Under the pieces are notes generated by a model. That model was given only the letters and a program-made list of their open reading frames with translations. It was not told the DNA's origin and did not search any database. This document shows positions 43,133-51,781 of a stretch of DNA of 64,000 bases, piece by piece. The position numbers and the translations under genes were made by a program. The DNA is from Leeuwenhoekiella polynyae (lineage in GTDB: Bacteria > Bacteroidota > Bacteroidia > Flavobacteriales > Flavobacteriaceae). The stretch lies in assembly GCF_042683665.1 (NCBI RefSeq), contig NZ_JBHUOO010000048.1. The stretch is one strand, 5' to 3'. The first letter of the stretch is position 1, and every line of letters starts with the position of its first letter.

Positions 43133-44800
43133 TTATAATTTTTCAAGTAATAAAATAGTCTGGTTCGTATTTAATACAATTTTATCTTTGCGCACTGTTC
43201 CTACTTTATCAGAATAGCGGTCTTTGAGTTTAGTGCCTTCTGGAAAAAGGCCGTTTATGATGATTTCTTTTTCTCCTAAAGGAAGTTCTAGTCCAATGAT
43301 TACAAGATCTTCAATGTTCCCTTTAGATAATTTCCTCGAAAAAACATAAGGTTTTTCCTGAAGATTTTTATGTGTTCCAGCACCAACTGCCGGGTGATCT
43401 CTACGAAAACTTCCTAACTTTTGCCAATGGGAGAGAATGGTTTTCGTTTCAGTAGAATTCATATCCTTCCAAGGCATAAAGCCCCGTAAAGTAGCATCTC
43501 CTTTGGCGTCAGGAATATTTAGATTTCTGGCGATTTCATCACCATAATAAACTTGAGATAGTCCTGGCGTTAGCAACAATTTTGTGCCGGTTTCTAAAGG
43601 TTTGTTTCGCATTTTGTCAAAAGGCTCTCCATCATCATGAGATGTGACATAGTTGAGTACATTCTTTCCTTGTAATGTATTGTGAATGATGGAATCATAT
43701 TTAGAAAATAGGGTTTCATAATCACCTTGTGCGTCATACTTAAATTGAAAATTGATCAGATTATCAAAACCATTGCTGAAATAATCTACTTCTCTATCTC
43801 CAAAACTATAAGTGCGTCCTGCAGCAATACCATAACCATAAACCTCACCTAACATATAAAACGGACTGTCATCAAGAACTAATTCCTTGTTTTCTTTTTT
43901 CCATTTAAAGAATGCTAGATCAGCTTGAGCACGCAAAACAGACCAGCTGGTTTCATCTACATGTTTGACAGTATCAACTCTAAAGGCGTCTATACCTAAG
44001 TCTCTAATATAATCTGTAAGCCATTTTATGATATAGTTCTGCGGTGTTCTGGGTAGTTTATTTTCTGAGAAAAATAAATTAAGTTCTTCGATCTCTTGTT
44101 CATATCTATTTTCTGACTTCCACTTTTTGATTAAAAAATCTGGAAGTTCAACGGTCTCTTTACTTTCGGTTTTAATATCTGGAAGGTTAGCTACTAAAGT
44201 ACAGGGAACTGTAGATTCATAATCTTCATAAGAACATTGAGGAGCTTGTCGCGCCCAGTTTTCGCCCCAGAAAGGGTCTTGTGTGGTTACAGGGCCGGTG
44301 TGATTTAGAACAACATCCATAATTAGGCGAATGCCATGCTGATGCGCAGTTTTCACCAAGATTTCTAAATCTTTATACGTGCCAAAGTTAGGGTCTAATG
44401 CAGTCCAGTCTTTTGCCCAGTATCCGTGATAAGCATAAGTATTACCGGTACCTTCATCTACAGATGCATGAATCTGTTCTACAACGGGAGTAAACCAAAT
44501 AGCATTAATACCCAATTTTGTAAAATACCCCTCGTTAATTTTTTGAGTTATCCCGCTTAGATCACCACCTTCAAAACCTCGCAGGGTTCCGGTTTTCTCT
44601 GTGCGCTTAAAGTTTAAATCATTGTTGAGATCTCCATTATTAAATCTATCGGTGAGTAAGAAGTAAACGTTTGCTGCATCCCATATAAATGGCGCTTCAG
44701 ATGTTGTTTTTGAAATAATCTTATTTTCGGTTTGAGAATCATTTTTACATCCAAAGACTAAAAAACTAATAATTAAAAAGTATAAATGGTTATTTCTCAT
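43133..44800 (-). CDS. GH13 family alpha-amylase lipoprotein
   Basis: A 555-residue alpha-amylase with lipoprotein signal (LYFLIISFLVFGC, Cys18). Motifs in order: VYFLLTDRFNNGDLNND, LIMDVVLNHTGPV, the nucleophile Asp in IDAFRVDTVKHV, the acid Glu in YMLGEVYGYG, and Asp in NYVTSHDDGEPF. It has an insert near residues 190-260 between barrel strands 3 and 4. As a lipoprotein it is probably at the cell surface or the periplasmic face of the outer membrane, as in Sus-type alpha-glucan use. SusC, SusD and regulators are not in this window. It is the first gene of a two-gene unit. Confidence 0.92.
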   Translation of the reverse strand: MRNNHLYFLIISFLVFGCKNDSQTENKIISKTTSEAPFIWDAANVYFLLTDRFNNGDLNNDLNFKRTEKTGTLRGFEGGDLSGITQKINEGYFTKLGINAIWFTPVVEQIHASVDEGTGNTYAYHGYWAKDWTALDPNFGTYKDLEILVKTAHQHGIRLIMDVVLNHTGPVTTQDPFWGENWARQAPQCSYEDYESTVPCTLVANLPDIKTESKETVELPDFLIKKWKSENRYEQEIEELNLFFSENKLPRTPQNYIIKWLTDYIRDLGIDAFRVDTVKHVDETSWSVLRAQADLAFFKWKKENKELVLDDSPFYMLGEVYGYGIAAGRTYSFGDREVDYFSNGFDNLINFQFKYDAQGDYETLFSKYDSIIHNTLQGKNVLNYVTSHDDGEPFDKMRNKPLETGTKLLLTPGLSQVYYGDEIARNLNIPDAKGDATLRGFMPWKDMNSTETKTILSHWQKLGSFRRDHPAVGAGTHKNLQEKPYVFSRKLSKGNIEDLVIIGLELPLGEKEIIINGLFPEGTKLKDRYSDKVGTVRKDKIVLNTNQTILLLEKL

Positions 44801-44945
44801 AGATTTACAGCTAATTGCAGATCGTGAAATTAGTAAAAATCAGTATCTCTACAACGCTTTCGTTCTTTTTTGGCAGCCTGCAAAATCAAATAGAGAATTT
44901 TATTATCGGAAGAGATAAGCTTATTTTTACGCTAAATAATACCTT

Positions 44946-45848
44946 ATGACACGAGTTAAAGCGTGGGTTTCTGCTGCGCGTTTACGGACCTTGCCTTTAT
45001 CAATTTCCGGAATAATTGTAGGAAGTGCTTTGGCTTATAATGCTGGAGTTTTTAGATGGGATATTTGTATTCTCGCACTGTTAGCTACTCTGGGTTTTCA
45101 GATACTTTCTAATTTTGCAAATGATTATGGTGATGGAGTTAAAGGTACAGATAACCACGAGCGTATAGGTCCTGCACGAGCAATGCAGAGTGGATTGCTT
45201 ACTGCTAAGCAATTAAAAAATGGAATGGCATTTACAACTATGCTGACCCTTTTAATAAGTATAGCTCTAATATATACCGCTTTTGGCTCAACACATTTTT
45301 TACAATCAGTTTTGTTCTTTGTACTGGGATTGTTGGCAATTTTAGCAGCTATAAAATATACCGTAGGCAAAGGCGCTTACGGGTATAGAGGTTTGGGCGA
45401 CTTTTTTGTATTTATATTTTTTGGTTTGGTTTCTGTTGTGGGCACCTATTATCTCTATGCTGTAGAATTTAAAACTGTGGTTTTGCTGCCTGCCATAACT
45501 ATAGGTTTGTTAAGTATTGCGGTTTTGAACCTTAATAATATGCGAGATCGCTTAAGTGATGCACGAGCAAATAAGAATACTTTAGCGGTAGCGCTGGGGG
45601 CGAAAAACGTAAAATACTATCATTATTTTTTAATTATAGGGGCATTTACATCCAGTTTGGTTTTCTTTCAGATAACGCAGACTTATAAATGGTCTGCTGT
45701 TGCTTTTTTAGTCTTTATCCCTTTATTCAAGCACTTGGTTTATGTGGCTAAGAATGAAAGTCCGGCGTTGTTGGATCCTGAGCTAAAAAAAGTAGCATTA
45801 TCTACCTTTTTCTTTTCACTGCTTTTTACTGTAGGCTTTCTTTTTTGA
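44946..45848 (+). CDS. menA: 1,4-dihydroxy-2-naphthoate prenyltransferase
   Basis: A 300-residue inner-membrane UbiA-superfamily enzyme that attaches the polyprenyl tail to DHNA in menaquinone synthesis. It has eight or nine membrane helices. The first aspartate motif is NFANDYGDGVKGTD near residue 58, and the second is LNLNNMRDRLSDARANKNTL near residue 198. The N-terminus VKAWVSAARLRTLPLSISGI is typical of MenA. It leads a run that includes menC and menE downstream, supporting the assignment. It is divergent from the GH13 pair. Confidence 0.95.
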   Translation: MTRVKAWVSAARLRTLPLSISGIIVGSALAYNAGVFRWDICILALLATLGFQILSNFANDYGDGVKGTDNHERIGPARAMQSGLLTAKQLKNGMAFTTMLTLLISIALIYTAFGSTHFLQSVLFFVLGLLAILAAIKYTVGKGAYGYRGLGDFFVFIFFGLVSVVGTYYLYAVEFKTVVLLPAITIGLLSIAVLNLNNMRDRLSDARANKNTLAVALGAKNVKYYHYFLIIGAFTSSLVFFQITQTYKWSAVAFLVFIPLFKHLVYVAKNESPALLDPELKKVALSTFFFSLLFTVGFLF

Positions 45849-45939
45849 GTAGTTTTTTAACGAAAACTTATAGCGCAAGATTTTCTCTTAAGACTTTCCT
45901 TGTCGAAATTTAATGACAATTAAAAAAAGAGAAAGAATT

Positions 45940-46620
45940 ATGAAAATCACTTATTACGGTCAGAATTGTTTTGGTTTTGAGACTGAAAATGCAACAATAC
46001 TTACTGATCCATTTATTACGGGGAACGATCTTGCAAAAGATAAAATAGATATAAAATCTTTAAATCCAGATTATATATTCTTGACACACGCGCATCAAGA
46101 CCATACGCTAGATGCTGAAACGATTGCCAAACAAGCAGATGCTGTAATTGTAAGTAACTATGAGATCGCAAATCATTATGCTGACAAAGGCATCGAAACC
46201 CACCCAATGAACCACGGCGGAAGCTGGGAGTTTGATTTTGGGAAAGTAAAATATGTTAACGCCATTCATACCAGTTCTTTTCCTGACGGAAGCTATGGCG
46301 GGCAACCCGGAGGTTTTATATTCAGTATGGATGGAAAAACGATCTATATGGCTGGGGACACCGCATTGACAATGGATATGAAACTGATTCCATTAGACTT
46401 TGATCTTGATCTGGCTATTTTACCGATAGGAGATAATTTTACAATGGGAATCAAAGATGCAGTGCGTGCCAGTGATTTTATAGAATGTAATAAGATTGTA
46501 GGTTGCCATTATGATACGTTTGGCTATATTGAGATCGATCACGAAGGCGCTAAGAAAGCATTTTCTGCAGTTGAAAAAGAACTTACCCTTCTGGAAATTG
46601 GTGGTTCATTAGAACTTTAA
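45940..46620 (+). CDS. UPF0173 family metal-dependent hydrolase
   Basis: A 226-residue metallo-beta-lactamase-fold protein. The start at 45940 gives MKITYYGQNCFGFETENATI, the standard N-terminus. Metal ligands are FLTHAHQDHTLD (HxHxDH), the His in HTSSFPDG, Asp in MAGDTALTMD and His in GCHYDTFGYIEIDHEG. The substrate is unknown. Its location between menA and menC is probably operon convenience or a linked role; I have no evidence of a step in menaquinone synthesis. Confidence 0.88.
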   Translation: MKITYYGQNCFGFETENATILTDPFITGNDLAKDKIDIKSLNPDYIFLTHAHQDHTLDAETIAKQADAVIVSNYEIANHYADKGIETHPMNHGGSWEFDFGKVKYVNAIHTSSFPDGSYGGQPGGFIFSMDGKTIYMAGDTALTMDMKLIPLDFDLDLAILPIGDNFTMGIKDAVRASDFIECNKIVGCHYDTFGYIEIDHEGAKKAFSAVEKELTLLEIGGSLEL

Positions 46621-46630
46621 ATAATAGCTT

Positions 46631-47665
46631 TTGAAAGCAACTTATAAAAAATATGTTTTAGACTTCAAACGCCCCAGCGGAACTTCGCGGGGCGTTTTGA
46701 CACAAAAAGAAACCTGGTTTATTAAAATTGAAGAATTAGGTAAAATAGGTTTTGGAGAATGTGGAATTCTACGCGGACTTAGTATTGACGATCGGCCGGA
46801 TTACGAAGAAACGCTTCGTTGGGTTTGTGAAAATATCCATTTAGGTGCGCAAGTTCTCTATGATAAATTAGAGGGTTTTCCTAGTATCCAATTTGGGATC
46901 GAGATGGCTTTCAAGTCTTTTAATGCAGAAAATACATATGAGCTTTTTCCTTCAGAATTTACAAAAGGAAATGAGGGGATTGCTATAAATGGTTTGATTT
47001 GGATGGGTGAAGCTCAGTTTATGCAAGATCAGATCAATGAAAAGTTAGAAACCGGTTTTGATTGTATCAAAATGAAAATTGGTGCAATAGATTTTGATGC
47101 CGAGATCAAGTTGTTAGAAGGCATTAGAAAAGAGTTTCCTAAGGAAAAAATAACCTTACGCGTTGATGCAAATGGCGCTTTTGCTCCTGATAAAGCTTTG
47201 CAGAAATTAAAAAGATTAGCTGCTTTAGACCTTCACTCAATAGAGCAGCCTATCAGACAACACCAAGAAGAAGAAATGGCTAGACTTTGTAATCAAACTC
47301 CGTTACCCATTGCTTTAGATGAAGAATTAATAGGTGTTTTTGGTTATGCAAAACAAAAAAAATTATTGCAAACAGTTAAGCCACAGTATATTATTTTAAA
47401 ACCCAGTTTGGTAGGAGGTTTTCGCGGATGTGATACCTGGATACAAATTGCTGAAGAGCAGGGGATAGGCTGGTGGGTTACTTCTGCGTTAGAAAGCAAC
47501 ATTGGGCTCAATGCGATTGCACAATATACCCATTCAAAGAGTACAAAAATCCCGCAAGGTCTCGGTACTGGTGCATTGTACACAAATAATGTATCTTCCC
47601 CTCTGGTAATTAAGCACGGCGAGTTGTGGTATAATGCACAGCAAAACTGGAGCTTTCAATTTTAA
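46631..47665 (+). CDS. menC: o-Succinylbenzoate synthase (enolase superfamily)
   Basis: A 344-residue enzyme that dehydrates SHCHC to o-succinylbenzoate. Enolase-superfamily residues are visible: Lys in CIKMKIGAIDFDAEIKLLEG (KxK), Asp in LRVDANGAFAPDKAL, Glu in HSIEQPI, Asp in IALDEELIGVF, and Lys in YIILKPSLVGGF. The start is TTG. It lies 10 bases after the hydrolase gene and 3 before the CPBP gene. A dipeptide epimerase would look similar, but the menA-menE context favours MenC. Confidence 0.88.
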   Translation: MKATYKKYVLDFKRPSGTSRGVLTQKETWFIKIEELGKIGFGECGILRGLSIDDRPDYEETLRWVCENIHLGAQVLYDKLEGFPSIQFGIEMAFKSFNAENTYELFPSEFTKGNEGIAINGLIWMGEAQFMQDQINEKLETGFDCIKMKIGAIDFDAEIKLLEGIRKEFPKEKITLRVDANGAFAPDKALQKLKRLAALDLHSIEQPIRQHQEEEMARLCNQTPLPIALDEELIGVFGYAKQKKLLQTVKPQYIILKPSLVGGFRGCDTWIQIAEEQGIGWWVTSALESNIGLNAIAQYTHSKSTKIPQGLGTGALYTNNVSSPLVIKHGELWYNAQQNWSFQF

Positions 47666-47668
47666 TTT

Positions 47669-48652
47669 ATGTTTATAGAACAAGCTTATAAAGTATTACA
47701 CGAATTCTGGAGGTATTTAGTAGGTTCGGTAGTAATAATACTAGCTTCAGTAATTGGTCAAATACCTTTAACTATTGCTTTGCTAGGTAAATTATGGTTT
47801 GAAAACGAGGGCGATCCTGAAGCATTTACTAGTGCTACCAGTGGATTAGATCAAAGTACAATGATGGGGCTTCTTGATAAGAACCTGAATTTATTTCTAG
47901 TACTCTTGACCTTCGTCTTTGCCCTAGGAGGAATATTTTTTGTACTGAAATATATTCACAAACAAAAATTAAAAGGCATCATTACTTCTCGGAATAAATT
48001 TGATTGGGGTCGAGTTTGGTTTGCCTTTATAATGATCACCTTATATATTGTAGGTTCTACACTTTTAGGCTATTTTCTAGCTCCAGAAGATATGCTGGTA
48101 TCTTTTAATTTAGTGCCCTTTTTAATTTTAGTAGTAATTGCAGTTCTATTTGTGCCTATCCAGACTAGTGTTGAGGAATTGGTTTTTAGGGGTTATTTGA
48201 TGCAAGGGTTTGGGATTTTGGCAAAAAACAGATGGTTTCCTTTGGTGATGACTTCATTTATTTTTGGAGGTCTGCATTACTTCAATCCAGAGATAAGTGC
48301 GATGGGAGATATCGTAATGGTCTTCTATTTTGGAACCGGTTTACTGTTAGGTATAATGACTTTGATGGATGATGGCATGGAATTAGCATTAGGCTTTCAT
48401 GCCGCAAATAATTTAATTACAGCATTACTGGTTACCGCAGATTGGACAGCATTTCAAACAGATTCGATTTTTACAGATATTTCAGATCCAAAGGCTGGTT
48501 TAATGGATGTGTTGCCAGTATTCATAATTTATCCTATCTTTTTAGGGATTTTAGCATATAAATACAAATGGACCGGCTGGAAAGAAAAATTATTCGGTTC
48601 TGTAAAAGAGCCAGAATCAACAAAACTTGAAGATAATTTGGTTGCAGATTAA
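47669..48652 (+). CDS. CPBP family intramembrane metalloprotease
   Basis: A 327-residue protein with about eight membrane segments. The CAAX-protease (Rce1-like/ABI) motifs are present: EELVFRGYLMQGF (EExxxR) near residue 172, FIFGGLHYFNPE (FxxxH) near residue 200, and GFHAANNLITAL (HxxxN) near residue 250. In bacteria these proteases are linked to peptide maturation or membrane stress, and the substrate here is unknown. It lies inside the men cluster between menC and menE; its C-terminus is cytoplasmic and charged. Confidence 0.88.
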   Translation: MFIEQAYKVLHEFWRYLVGSVVIILASVIGQIPLTIALLGKLWFENEGDPEAFTSATSGLDQSTMMGLLDKNLNLFLVLLTFVFALGGIFFVLKYIHKQKLKGIITSRNKFDWGRVWFAFIMITLYIVGSTLLGYFLAPEDMLVSFNLVPFLILVVIAVLFVPIQTSVEELVFRGYLMQGFGILAKNRWFPLVMTSFIFGGLHYFNPEISAMGDIVMVFYFGTGLLLGIMTLMDDGMELALGFHAANNLITALLVTADWTAFQTDSIFTDISDPKAGLMDVLPVFIIYPIFLGILAYKYKWTGWKEKLFGSVKEPESTKLEDNLVAD

Positions 48653-48663
48653 ATCATAAAGTG

Positions 48664-49740
48664 ATGTCTAAATATCCTGTACACTCAGAATTTCAATTAA
48701 ATGGAATGCCTCTAAAAGTCTCTGGCTTAAAGGAGTTTGCTCTTGAAATTCAGAAAACAGGAGAGCTTTATGAGCAAGAATTGGGTGAGTTCATATTAGA
48801 TTGGCTTAACGATAAAGATTATGTTTTGGTGAATACTTCGGGCTCTACCGGCGCACCAAAAAGTATCAAGTTGCTTAAACGACACATGGTAAACAGTGCA
48901 AAAGCAACAGGGAGAAGATTCAAATTAGAAGCTGGTTCTACAGCTTTACATTGCTTGCCTACACGTTATATCGCTGGTAAGATGATGTTTGTAAGAGCTG
49001 TTACATTAGGGTGGAAGCTAGATTTGGTCCCGCCTAAATCTAATCCTTTAGATCAGGTTTTGAAGCGTTATGATTTTTCGGCAATGACCCCGTTTCAGCT
49101 TGATAACAGTGTTGCTCGCTTGCATCTTTTAGGCAAATTGATCATAGGGGGTGGTCCATTCTCTCAAACCTTAAAGGAGCTGGTAAAAGATAGTTCGGCT
49201 AAGATTTATGAAACTTACGGGATGACTGAAACGGTTACCCATATCGCCGTGAGACGTATCAATTCAAAAAAGAATAAAGATACAGATACACCTTTTAAAA
49301 CACTCAACAAAGTCACTGTAAGCAAAGACGAGCGCGGTTGTCTGGTGATAAAAGCTCCAAAGGTAGCAACAGACCCTATAATTACCAATGACTTGGTAGA
49401 TTTGATTTCTTACAAGAAATTTTTGTGGCTTGGTCGTGTAGATAATGTGATAAACAGTGGTGGTATAAAACTGTATCCCGAAACTATAGAGCAAAAATTA
49501 GCTCATCAGATAGATATCCCTTTTATAATAGGCAGTGAGCCTGATGATGCATTGGGTGAACGTTTAATCCTGGTTATTGAGTGCGATAGTTTTGATGCTT
49601 CAAGACTTAATTTTGAGGTTTTGGGTAAATATGAAACTCCAAAACGTATTTATTGTACGCCTAAATTTATACGTACAGCGAACGGAAAAATGAAGCGAGG
49701 TGCTATTTTGAAGAGTCTTACAGCTGAAGAAGAAATTTAG
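48664..49740 (+). CDS. menE: o-Succinylbenzoate-CoA ligase, short form
   Basis: A 358-residue adenylate-forming enzyme that activates o-succinylbenzoate with CoA. The P-loop is VNTSGSTGAPKSIKLLKRHM near residue 58, with KIYETYGMTETVTHIAVRR near residue 180, GRVDNVINSGGIKLYPE near residue 258, and the C-terminal lysine region TANGKMKRGAI. It is shorter than E. coli MenE (451), as is common in Bacteroidota. I start at the ATG at 48664; a GTG precedes it directly. It ends the cluster menA-hydrolase-menC-CPBP-menE. Confidence 0.9.
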   Translation: MSKYPVHSEFQLNGMPLKVSGLKEFALEIQKTGELYEQELGEFILDWLNDKDYVLVNTSGSTGAPKSIKLLKRHMVNSAKATGRRFKLEAGSTALHCLPTRYIAGKMMFVRAVTLGWKLDLVPPKSNPLDQVLKRYDFSAMTPFQLDNSVARLHLLGKLIIGGGPFSQTLKELVKDSSAKIYETYGMTETVTHIAVRRINSKKNKDTDTPFKTLNKVTVSKDERGCLVIKAPKVATDPIITNDLVDLISYKKFLWLGRVDNVINSGGIKLYPETIEQKLAHQIDIPFIIGSEPDDALGERLILVIECDSFDASRLNFEVLGKYETPKRIYCTPKFIRTANGKMKRGAILKSLTAEEEI

Positions 49741-49802
49741 GCATAGTTTGTGCTTAAAACATTCTCAAAGAAGATAAACATTTCTTTTCGATTTAAACTT
49801 AT

Positions 49803-49810
49803 TATCTTTG
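49803..49810 (+). promoter_or_regulatory. -7 promoter element TATCTTTG
   Basis: An exact TAnnTTTG ending 15 bases before the ATG at 49826, so the leader would be very short. It supports that ATG over the TTG at 49808. Confidence 0.52.
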
Positions 49811-49825
49811 GCTAAAATTTTAATT

Positions 49826-50293
49826 ATGCGCTACATAGCTATAATCGCAATTACACTTTTATCAATTCAATCTTTATCAGCTCAATATGGTTACGGGCGT
49901 GGGTATGGTGGTTATGGCCGCAGTCGTATGGGGATGGGAGCTAGTAGAATGGGAGCAAGTCAAACTCCACAAGGCCCCACAGAGGAGCCGCCTACAGCTG
50001 CAGAAATTGCAGAGGAGCGTTTGCCAGATTATGTAGCAGAATTTGAACTAGACCCGTTTCAGACTGAAGTACTGCGTACTTATCTTGAAGATTACTATAA
50101 CGAAGTGATGGCATTACAGAAAGATAAGATTAAAGATCAAGAGACTCTGCGTAAAGATTTTGAGCGTATGCAGGAAGAGTTTAAAACCGATTTGAGATCT
50201 ATTCTTACTGAAGAAGAACTTACTAAGTTTATGGAAATGGACTTTTCTAGTAGTGCAGTTAGAAAACGGAAAAAGAAACGGGACAATGAATAA
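49826..50293 (+). CDS. Exported Gly-rich protein of unknown function
   Basis: A 155-residue exported protein. Signal peptide MRYIAIIAITLLSIQSLSAQ is followed by a short Gly/Tyr/Arg-rich stretch (YGYGRGYGGYGRSRMGMGAS, residues 21-45), a Pro/Thr linker, and a helical C-terminal half with FELDPFQTEVLRTYLEDYYN and FKTDLRSILTEEELTKFMEM. The helical part is loosely like Spy/CpxP-type periplasmic proteins, but I cannot assign a family. The basic tail ends in KRKKKRDNE. It is a single-gene unit with its own promoter and terminator. Confidence 0.78.
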   Translation: MRYIAIIAITLLSIQSLSAQYGYGRGYGGYGRSRMGMGASRMGASQTPQGPTEEPPTAAEIAEERLPDYVAEFELDPFQTEVLRTYLEDYYNEVMALQKDKIKDQETLRKDFERMQEEFKTDLRSILTEEELTKFMEMDFSSSAVRKRKKKRDNE

Positions 50294-50383
50294 CCTGACT
50301 GTGAATCTATTTTCAAGGTCTTGATCAAGTGTAAGTTGATCTCTAAATAAAAGTCTTAAATGATTTCATATCAATTCTGAATT

Positions 50384-50409
50384 AAAAGGTGCTCTGAGCA
50401 CCTTTTTTT
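50384..50409 (+). terminator. Intrinsic terminator
   Basis: A 10-bp perfect stem (AAAAGGTGCT / AGCACCTTTT) with a 3-base loop and a T run, ending the Gly-rich protein unit. Confidence 0.87.
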
Positions 50410-50453
50410 ATTAGGGGTTAATGCGTAATTTCGGGTGTACTTAAAATTGATTC

Positions 50454-51773
50454 ATGCGTTATATTCTCCTACTTTCTCTAGCCTTAATTACAACTATCCA
50501 TTCTGTACAAAGTCAGATTTTACCCGAACGCGATCGGGCGTCTTTAATCGATAAGATTTTAGCGGAACGCTTTGATCACGTCTTGCCGGATATTATGGAT
50601 CGCACTGGTATAGATATGTGGATTTTAATTACCCGAGAATATAATGAAGACCCTGTTGTTAAAACCATGCTGCCTTCAACATGGTTAAACGCACGAAGAC
50701 GTACTATTCTGGTTTTTAATTATGATTCTGATAAGTTTAAAGTAGAAAAACTGGCCGTGGCACGTTACAATATTGGAGACAATATCACATCAGCTTGGAA
50801 TAAAGAAGAAGAACCTGATCAGTGGCAGGCTTTGCTAAAGATTATTGAAGTTCGTAATCCTAAAAAGATAGCGCTGAATTATTCAGATGATTATGGCATT
50901 GCCGATGGTATTTCTAAAACTGATTATGATGTTTTTATGAATGTCTTACCTGCTTCTTATAAATCTAGAGTTGTTTCCGCAGAACCACTTGCTGTAGGTT
51001 GGATAGAGACGCGAAGCGCAGTTGAGATGCAACTTTTTGAAGAGTTAGTGGGTGTTACTCACGACATCATAAACGAGGCTTTCAGTTCTAAAGTAATAAC
51101 ACCGGGAAAAACAAATACAGAAGATGTAGTGTGGTTTATGAGGCAAAAGGTGACTGATCTGGGGCTTGAAACCTGGTTTCATCCTACTATAGATATTCAG
51201 CGGTCAGACGAGCCTTTAGAAAGTCATATCACGGCTTTTAAAAATCATAATGAAGGTCAGATAATTTTACCGGGAGATTTGCTGCATTGTGATTTCGGAA
51301 TCACATATTTAAGACTGAATACTGATGTGCAAGAGCACGCATATGTTTTAAAAAAGGGTGAAACCCAAGCTCCACAATTTTTAGTTGATGCTTTCGCGAA
51401 AGGTAATCAGGTACAAGATATATTTACTTCTCATTTTGAAACTGGAAAAACCGGAAACACCATCTTAAAAGAGGCGCTAACTGAAGCAAGGTCAGAAGGT
51501 TTGCGTCCATCTATTTATACGCACCCATTAGGGCTTTACGGGCATTCTGCCGGTCCTACAATTGGGATGTGGGATTCTCAAGAAGGCGTTCCGGGTACAG
51601 GAGATTATAAACTCTTTGAGAATACGGCTTATGCTATAGAACTTAACACCACGGTAAACATCCCTGAGTGGAATAAAGACATACGTATAATGCTTGAAGA
51701 AGATGGATTTTGGGGACCTAAAGGCTTTGAATACATTAACAAGCGTCAGGAAGAACTCATTCTAGTTGATTAA
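50454..51773 (+). CDS. Exported M24 family peptidase (Xaa-Pro aminopeptidase-like)
   Basis: A 439-residue exported metallopeptidase. The signal peptide covers about residues 1-22 (ILLLSLALITTIHSVQS). The N-terminal creatinase-like domain (30-190) precedes the pita-bread domain. Metal ligands are Asp in LLHCDFGITYLRLNTDVQEH (both Asp), His in YGHSAGPTIG, Glu in AIELNTTV and Glu in IMLEEDGFW. It probably trims proline-containing peptides in the periplasm. The stop lies 8 bases from the stop of the convergent MFS gene, with no terminator hairpin seen between them. Confidence 0.87.
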   Translation: MRYILLLSLALITTIHSVQSQILPERDRASLIDKILAERFDHVLPDIMDRTGIDMWILITREYNEDPVVKTMLPSTWLNARRRTILVFNYDSDKFKVEKLAVARYNIGDNITSAWNKEEEPDQWQALLKIIEVRNPKKIALNYSDDYGIADGISKTDYDVFMNVLPASYKSRVVSAEPLAVGWIETRSAVEMQLFEELVGVTHDIINEAFSSKVITPGKTNTEDVVWFMRQKVTDLGLETWFHPTIDIQRSDEPLESHITAFKNHNEGQIILPGDLLHCDFGITYLRLNTDVQEHAYVLKKGETQAPQFLVDAFAKGNQVQDIFTSHFETGKTGNTILKEALTEARSEGLRPSIYTHPLGLYGHSAGPTIGMWDSQEGVPGTGDYKLFENTAYAIELNTTVNIPEWNKDIRIMLEEDGFWGPKGFEYINKRQEELILVD

Positions 51774-51781
51774 ATAAAAAG

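Noticed and set aside
49808..49825. TTG start at 49808 for the Gly-rich exported protein
   Set aside because: It overlaps the -7 promoter element, and the ATG at 49826 begins a clean signal peptide.
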